Source: Bacteroidota bacterium (lineage in GTDB: Bacteria > Bacteroidota > Bacteroidia > 2-12-FULL-35-15). Taken from it: DNA of 64,000 nt. This document shows, piece by piece, positions 58,895-64,000 of the stretch. Each line of letters opens with the position of its first letter. Positions within the stretch are counted from its first letter, which is position 1. The stretch spans positions 124,001 to 188,000 of the forward strand of contig JADKIU010000003.1 of NCBI GenBank assembly GCA_016722565.1, read 5' to 3'. Under the pieces are notes generated by a model. That model searched no databases. It was not told where the DNA came from and saw only the letters and a list, made by a program, of their open reading frames with translations. A program made the position numbers and the translations under genes.

Positions 58895-59408
58895 TTAACA
58901 ACATCTTTTCCAGTTCTTTTTTTGCTATCTCTCTTTCTCTTGCTCTTCCCACTCGAATGGCATCAACCAAAGCTAGTAATTCATATAATATTTTATCATT
59001 TTTTATGGCTTCTACAACACTCGGATATAATGGGACAATTGCCTGTCCTCTAATTTTTCCTACTCCTGAAGGCCAAACATAATTGTCCGAACTTACAATT
59101 ATTGAATTAAGCGGAGGCGCAGAATGAGCTGTAGGAATGCCCCTAACAATTGCCCCGGGTTGCTGTGGAAATGCATAACGAAGCCCGTATATCAAAAACT
59201 CCAGCAATGCCATTCGCATCACCTTCTTTCTAGAGTCGTCTATCAAACCTGCATACCTCGACCTATTGAGTGATTGAGTTACCTCCGATTGGCTAATTCC
59301 TATATCATCTGCTAATGTATGATGGAACCATTCCTGATCTCCCAATGCTATTATTTTAAGCAAGACTACGACATCTTGTGGTCTAATATTGACTTGTGTT
59401 TGTTTCAT
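58884..59408 (-). CDS. Winged-helix regulator (antitoxin candidate)
   Basis: The 174-residue protein has an N-terminal HTH: DQEWFHHTLADDIGISQSEVTQSLNRSRYAGLI (within residues about 24-57). The C-terminal part (about 90-130) contains GKIRGQAIVPLYPSVVEA and a charged tail. The arrangement with an AbiEii-like partner suggests antitoxin and autorepressor. Two near-identical palindromes lie just upstream of the start codon (59411-59434, 59476-59499), fitting autoregulation. Confidence 0.8.
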   Translation of the reverse strand: MKQTQVNIRPQDVVVLLKIIALGDQEWFHHTLADDIGISQSEVTQSLNRSRYAGLIDDSRKKVMRMALLEFLIYGLRYAFPQQPGAIVRGIPTAHSAPPLNSIIVSSDNYVWPSGVGKIRGQAIVPLYPSVVEAIKNDKILYELLALVDAIRVGRAREREIAKKELEKMLLNGK

Positions 59409-59410
59409 AA

Positions 59411-59500
59411 TATTTCATATTGCGATATGCAATATTACAAATATAAAACAACAAAAACAAGCATTTCAGCATATATATTTCATATTGCGATACGCAATAA
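59411..59500 (-). promoter_or_regulatory. Double operator of the AbiE-like pair
   Basis: The 24-nt word TATTTCATATTGCGATA plus YGCAATA occurs twice (59411-59434, 59476-59499; one T/C change). Its core ATATTGC-GATAT-GCAATAT is a palindrome. A further TATATCGATATA palindrome lies at 59530-59541. They sit 3 to 130 nt before the helix-turn-helix gene. Confidence 0.75.
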
Positions 59501-59687
59501 ATTCAACTTGTTATCGATTTTAGAATTTGTATATCGATATAAGAATAATAGAACCCTTTATCATAGCTGGTGCGATGGGACATGATTTCAATTGTATGAA
59601 TCGTTTCTTGCTCAACCTAATAAATCCATAAAATCAAAGCACATTATTGGTAGATTGTTATAGGAATATGCTATTTATAAGTTTATT

Positions 59688-60677
59688 TTAGAATGTTGGC
59701 ACTTCGCTTCTTTCAATTTTAATTCGATAAAAAGCTTTGCGCTTAGTAATTCCTGTTAAGAAAATCGTTATTCTATAATTGTCGTATTCAGTAGATATTT
59801 TTTTTATATCCCCAACCTTTTGAGTTACACTCGAAACTATTTTTTCATTGAACTTTAAATCATACTGAACAGAATTGTCTTTCACATTCACTTCATTCAT
59901 GTAAATTGAAAAATTTTCGCTCATTTGGCTATACCAGCCGGGCCCAGTGTATCGTTCCTCATCATAAATTAAAGTGTATTTGTCAGCATTAGAAGAAATC
60001 GGGATATTCAAGTTGGTCGTATTTTCTAATTTTTCCTTTGCAAATGTGATTGCTTCAACCTTCTTGATGCTTAATTGTTCTGCTTGTGATTCAAGCAATT
60101 TGATTTGCGTTTTTATTTTATCTAAATCCTTTACCGATTTAACATTGTTTTCTGAATACAATTCTGACTTTAGTGAATCCACATTTTTAACAACTACAGT
60201 TAAACTATCACTGGTGTTTATCACATTGGCTTTAGCGTTATCTATTCTAGTTTGATATAAATCACGCAAAGAAGCAAATCCACTTTTCAAACTATCTTCA
60301 ATAATTGTATAGCTTAAAAACTCGCACATTGCATGAACACGGTTATATTTCATAGAGTCCTTTTCCATTAACTCTACAAATTGTTTTACATAAGGCGCAA
60401 TCGTTTCTGAATCTTGTTTTCTAGTTTGAAGTTTTAATTCATAATTCTTAAAAATAAATGTAGTATATGCTGTGAAAGCGCCAATAATAATCGTTCCAAA
60501 AAAATATTTTAGAAATTCAAACCAAAAAGCAGTCTGTTTTTCTTTGAATGCAGCTTTAGCTTCAAAAATCTTCTGCTCTTCCTGAAACCATTGCTTTCTA
60601 TATTCTTCATATTGCTTGAAAAGCTCGATGTCTTTCGGTTCAACAGCAATCTTTTTGTAGTCTTCGAATTTTATCAT
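59688..60677 (-). CDS. Membrane-anchored coiled-coil protein
   Basis: The 329-residue protein has a charged N-terminal helix, one membrane helix (about 53-73: FEFLKYFFGTIIIGAFTAYTTFIF) and a long coiled-coil region (about 150-215: DSLKSELYSENNVKSVKDLDKIKTQIKLLESQAEQL). A beta domain ends it. No family is recognised. It is the last gene of a leftward unit with a lipoprotein and an outer-membrane-like protein, so it may link the envelope layers. Confidence 0.7.
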   Translation of the reverse strand: MIKFEDYKKIAVEPKDIELFKQYEEYRKQWFQEEQKIFEAKAAFKEKQTAFWFEFLKYFFGTIIIGAFTAYTTFIFKNYELKLQTRKQDSETIAPYVKQFVELMEKDSMKYNRVHAMCEFLSYTIIEDSLKSGFASLRDLYQTRIDNAKANVINTSDSLTVVVKNVDSLKSELYSENNVKSVKDLDKIKTQIKLLESQAEQLSIKKVEAITFAKEKLENTTNLNIPISSNADKYTLIYDEERYTGPGWYSQMSENFSIYMNEVNVKDNSVQYDLKFNEKIVSSVTQKVGDIKKISTEYDNYRITIFLTGITKRKAFYRIKIERSEVPTF

Positions 60678-60704
60678 TCGTAAATATTTAATTAAAAATT
60701 CATA

Positions 60705-61400
60705 TTAATCTTCTCCAACGTATACCTGATTGACTCCGTATACTGACGTATCATTTAATGCGATGGCTTTAAATACAATTAATCCGGTATAAGTAGAATC
60801 TTGAAGCCAATATTCAACGGTTGTATTTCCATCCGAATTTGAAAGGGTTCTATTAAAAAAAGCTCCTTTTAAATTTCCTAAAGAATCCATTGCTTTGTAT
60901 GTCAGATCCTGCCCTTGTGAAACAGTACCTCTATTTCTGCTCAAGCTCATTGTCAATACAAGTTTTTCTCCCAAAGCATTTGTCATTAATGCATTGCAAT
61001 TCACATTAATATGTTCTGCATATGCTGTTGTAAATGTAATGGGGCTTGAATTTATATTTTGTGCCCCCACAGTAGTTGCGGCAGAAATTATTGATTGTCC
61101 GACAACTACTGATTTTAAATATGCTGTTGCATTCCCTGCATTATCGAAGGTTACATCTATGGTATTGCTCTCATTCGAAAATTTTCCAATATTCGCAGTA
61201 AGGGTTGTCTGTTTTATTGCTGTCGGATAATCCGTTTTTAATTGGATTTTCAGGGTAGTATCACCATCTGCTGTTAATATTGGCGTAGCAGAAAAAGGAA
61301 CAAAATAAATTGATCCATCTGGCACAACAGGAATGTCTTCTTTATAGCAAGAACTCAAGACAAAACATAAAATAACGAATATAGGGCTTAGCTTTTTCAT
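60705..61400 (-). CDS. Lipoprotein with Ig-like fold
   Basis: The 231-residue protein has a lipobox (LSSC, Cys18) after a hydrophobic signal. Two beta-sandwich-like segments follow with alternating strands (LKTDYPTAIKQTTLTANIG; TVDVTFDNAGNATAYLKSVVVGQSII is the Big/invasin-like pattern, given here in part). It is probably on the outer membrane. Its ATG overlaps the stop of the 120-residue gene, indicating coupling. Confidence 0.75.
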   Translation of the reverse strand: MKKLSPIFVILCFVLSSCYKEDIPVVPDGSIYFVPFSATPILTADGDTTLKIQLKTDYPTAIKQTTLTANIGKFSNESNTIDVTFDNAGNATAYLKSVVVGQSIISAATTVGAQNINSSPITFTTAYAEHINVNCNALMTNALGEKLVLTMSLSRNRGTVSQGQDLTYKAMDSLGNLKGAFFNRTLSNSDGNTTVEYWLQDSTYTGLIVFKAIALNDTSVYGVNQVYVGED

Positions 61401-61762
61401 TAGGATTTAATTAATACAGTTATTATTTTCTCAGGAGTTGTTTCATTATCAATTGTGGCTATTGCTTTTAACTCAAATTGATCAGATGGTGTTTTAGAAT
61501 TTCCGCTGATTGAAAACGTTACCAACTCATGTATTGTCTCTATTTGGGAAATACCATTGTGTTCCACGCTTAGTTTTTTACTCTTATTGTCAAAACAAAT
61601 ATTGCTATTGTTACCTTCAACAGAATAAGTTATCTTCAAGTCAGCAAACTCTTTTAAATTATCTGTCCATTCTACAGCCAAACTCAGTTGAACATTTTTT
61701 TGATTTGGAAAAATAATTTCCAACGGACCAGCATCGTTGAATTTAAATTTTGTGATTGTCAT
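61400..61762 (-). CDS. Uncharacterised 120-residue beta-rich protein
   Basis: The protein starts MTITKFKFNDAGPLEIIFPNQ and has no signal peptide. It consists of regular strands and ends KIITVLIKS. No family is recognised. Located between the outer-membrane-like gene (13 nt) and the lipoprotein gene (overlap). Confidence 0.65.
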   Translation of the reverse strand: MTITKFKFNDAGPLEIIFPNQKNVQLSLAVEWTDNLKEFADLKITYSVEGNNSNICFDNKSKKLSVEHNGISQIETIHELVTFSISGNSKTPSDQFELKAIATIDNETTPEKIITVLIKS

Positions 61763-61775
61763 GTTTATTTTTTTA

Positions 61776-63595
61776 TTATTCGTTACCAGGAAAAATTAAG
61801 TCAGTTAGATTTTTTATATATTTTTTCACATCCAAGTCTAGTGAGATTGATACATATGGTGTTGCTTTGAGATGGTAGTCTTCAATCAACAAATTTTGAT
61901 CCCTCTGCTTTGAAAACACAAAACCTCCGGAAATTCGCCCGTAATCTCCTAGTCGATAGGCCACACCTGAAAGAAGGGCTAAATTTTGTGATGTTCCTAC
62001 AAGTCCTTTCCGATATGTAACATCATTCACCGTTTTTTCAACCGACACAATTGTTACCCCTGATACAATCGAAATTTTTTTACTCTGGACATACCACCAA
62101 CTTTTGAATGGGGTATTACAGATGTTTTTGTATTTACGATAACGATAACGTGCTTGTCGGTTAATAGATGCTAAATTAAAATTAACACCAGTGTACGGAA
62201 GCACTTCATCCCATTTTTTTGTTGTATTATTTGAATATCCTAAATTAAACATTCCATAAGCAATGCCAATATCGGCTGTTATATAATATTCCGCACGTGT
62301 CATAAAGTTGGCAATTGTGCTTCCAGCAACAGGCATCTTAATATCAATATAATTCAATACATCTTTTGCATCCAACAAATCAATCTGACCGGTTAGTTTA
62401 TAATAGCTCTCTCTCAATACACTTGTGGAATTGTAATATGCCAATACTTCAGCATATAGTTGTTTAAGGATATTTGAAAATGTTAGCCACCCTTTTTTGT
62501 TTCTATTAAGTGCTTCAAGTGTAGTATATTCTGTTTTTAATTTTTCTAAAAAAGCTTTTTGATTTGTATACATTTCTTCAACACTTGCAGAATCAAGTTT
62601 TGTTTCTAAATCATCAAAACTTGCAGGCTTATCCGTCTTTATATTATATTTACCCAGCATTGCTTTTTTAATGTTTTGATCTCCGTCAACGCCATTTATG
62701 ATTTCAAGAATCCAAGGGTTTTCAGGGAATTCAAATTCTGTTTTATTTTTAGGATCTATAAAATTGTTGAGATCTTGTCTGAATACAGTCCATGATTTCA
62801 TAATTTTTTTTGAATACTCTGCTTGTCCATTCAGTTCTCCTTTTATAACAGCCATTTCATTCGCCAATTTGCTCCAATCAAGATTAGAAACAACATTCCT
62901 ATTTTCACTTTCAAATTCAATCTTTTTTTCTTTTGAATATTGAAAGTCAATCTTTGATTTCCCGTCCTTATCTTTTCTATTTTTTGAATACAGAACATTT
63001 ATCCATTTATCCAAGTTCTCCGAATATATTGTATCCAGACGCTTCATTGTTTGGCCGGGGTCAGTTCGATAAATTGTCTTGAAATCATCTCGAATGCTAT
63101 TCAATAAAACTTTCTTCTGCTCTAAATTTATTACTCTCAATTCGTGTCCACTGTATTTTCTTTCTAGCTTGAACAGAAACTGATAACCTGCATTTGCCTT
63201 AAGTGCTGGCATTGCGATATAAAATGAATCCTGAGACTGTGTGGATGTATAATAAGTTTTCTTCCATTGGCAGATGCGATACGTTCCTTTTAAATCCTCA
63301 TCACAATTACAGACAAATACATCTTGTGTATCTTTTGTGTATATCTGCTGCTCGCTTGCTTATAATATACGGTTATAGAAACTATTTCAGAGTCTACAGC
63401 TCCGTAAAAAACAAAAGGAACATCAAAAGGAAGTGTTTGAAACCCTTCAATTACACCATTTTTTAGATCTACTTTAATTTTTTCATAATAATCTCTTCCG
63501 ATTTTTTTAGGTGGATCCTCTGTTTCCCCTTTTGAAATTTGCCAAAAAAATATTAAAAGAAAAATTAACATTGATTTAATTAGATGAAGTTTCAT
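61776..63595 (-). CDS. Exported protein with beta-barrel-like C-terminus (frameshifted)
   Basis: About 606 residues in two frames joined near 63340. A signal peptide (MKLHLIKSMLIFLLIFFWQISKG) begins the first part, which ends in the other frame; the second continues DTQDVFVCNCDEDLKGTYRICQ and then MPALKANAGYQF. The middle is helical (about 150-380). The last about 150 residues alternate hydrophobic strands (ITADIGIAYGMFNLGYS, ISGGFVFSKQ, TPYVSISLDLDVKKYI), as in outer-membrane barrels. It is the first gene of a four-gene leftward operon. Confidence 0.68.
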
Positions 63596-63689
63596 AAATT
63601 ATAGTTTTATGTTAATGATTATAACTTAAGCAAATTATGCCTTATATTTTTTTCTTCGTAAAGCAAATTGAGTTTATAGAAACTCCCCA

Positions 63690-63820
63690 ATGAAAAAGCT
63701 GATATTTTTCATTCATAATTGATTTACTAAAATTTTGATTGAGGGAGTAGCTCAGAATCGTAGCTAAAATAGTAAAGTTTTTGAACCTGCAAAATTATTT
63801 TTAAATCAATCAGCGGGATC
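63690..63820 (+). ncRNA. RNA-like repeated element, copy 2
   Basis: Shares with copy 1 the ATGAAAAA...TTTTTCAT hairpin, the GATTGAGGGAGTAGCTCAG core, AGAATC(G/T)TAGCTAA and GTAAAGTTTTT, in the same order and spacing. Function and strand unknown. Confidence 0.5.
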
Positions 63821-63894
63821 ATTTATTGTTGTGGCGTCTTTGGCGTCTTTATGGCGTCATCAGCATTTCTCAAAACTTTTACAACACGAATTGT

Positions 63895-63965
63895 TCTCCC
63901 CCGTGGATTCGAACCACAATTTTCAGTGTCAAAAACTGATGTCCTGCCAATTAGACGAAGGGAGA
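63895..63965 (-). tRNA. tRNA-Gln(UUG)
   Basis: The minus strand folds into a 71-nt cloverleaf. The acceptor arm TCTCCCT pairs with GGGGAGA (one G-U), and the anticodon stem TCAGT/ACTGA has loop TTTTGAC giving anticodon UUG. The T-arm has the TTCGAAT loop, and the D-arm the usual CGTCTAATTGGCAGGAC layout. The CCA end is not encoded directly. Confidence 0.92.
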
Positions 63966-64000
63966 GGATAAAAAAAACGCCCACAAGAATATTCTTATGG

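Larger units (their letters stand above)
63596..64000. other. Intergenic region with RNA-like element copy 2 and tRNA-Gln
   Basis: About 400 bases without a protein gene. It contains the RNA-like element copy 2 (63690-63820), a TGGCGTCTT tandem (63832-63857), the tRNA-Gln (63895-63965) and, at the window edge, part of a CCACAAGAATATTCTTATGG palindrome. Confidence 0.7.

Overview
The window (about one-third G+C) looks like a chromosomal segment of a member of the phylum Bacteroidota. The evidence is four surface proteins with type IX secretion (T9SS) C-terminal sorting domains, a CarboxypepD/plug-type outer-membrane receptor, TonB-C proteins, SBBP-repeat proteins, and promoters resembling the Bacteroidota -7 element (TTTG) rather than a sigma-70 -10 box. 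I would not name a genus.

Layout. 0.2-8.9 kb: a leftward cluster of eight genes facing a divergent WYL-domain regulator: AAA+ ATPase, caspase-like protein, two unknowns, GIY-YIG-like protein, LRR-like protein, unknown, and DUF2779 nuclease. Three identical promoter modules (AACGCA-N7-TGCGTT-N13-TTTG) head three transcription units, so it behaves as one regulon and is a good candidate for an undescribed defence system. 8.9-11.9 kb: a retron (NAxxH-type RT plus a convincing msr-msd RNA with a1/a2 repeats) next to a short DnaB-like helicase and an unknown protein. 12.2-15.0 kb: transglutaminase-like secreted protein, small unknowns, HAD-like phosphatase. 15.2-20.6 kb: a leftward operon with two unknown beta-rich proteins, the second ending in eleven H-x-D/N motifs (nine in perfect 8-residue register), a radical SAM/SPASM maturase, a cytosolic L,D-transpeptidase-like protein and a small membrane protein: a probable RiPP-like modified effector system.

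20.8-23.5 kb: RNase HI with an extra domain and two unknowns. 24.1-34.2 kb: two giant parallel-beta-helix T9SS proteins sharing a nearly identical 3-kb block, with a smaller T9SS protein between. 34.7-39.6 kb: DinB, DnaE-type polymerase and SRAP (YedK/HMCES), a translesion/abasic-site cassette. 40-43.3 kb: an outer-membrane receptor framed by GC-rich palindromic repeats. 43.4-47.5 kb: SBBP T9SS protein, stand-alone SecD-like lipoprotein, two TonB-C proteins. 47.5-58 kb: a second defence island with two PD-(D/E)XK-like proteins (one membrane-anchored), a C5-methyltransferase carrying a recombinase arm-binding domain, DGQHR-like, HEPN-like and MvaI/BcnI-like genes, a further nuclease-like gene, a nuclease-helicase (DUF2075) and a MazG-like protein. 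58-64 kb: an AbiE-like toxin-antitoxin pair and a four-gene surface operon flanked by two copies of an RNA-like element, ending at tRNA-Gln(UUG).

Data quality. At least eleven genes are split by one-base slips, mostly in homopolymers. They affect housekeeping and accessory genes alike, so I read most as uncorrected long-read errors and annotate each as one gene with the break stated. All functions come from reading motifs; no database search was possible.
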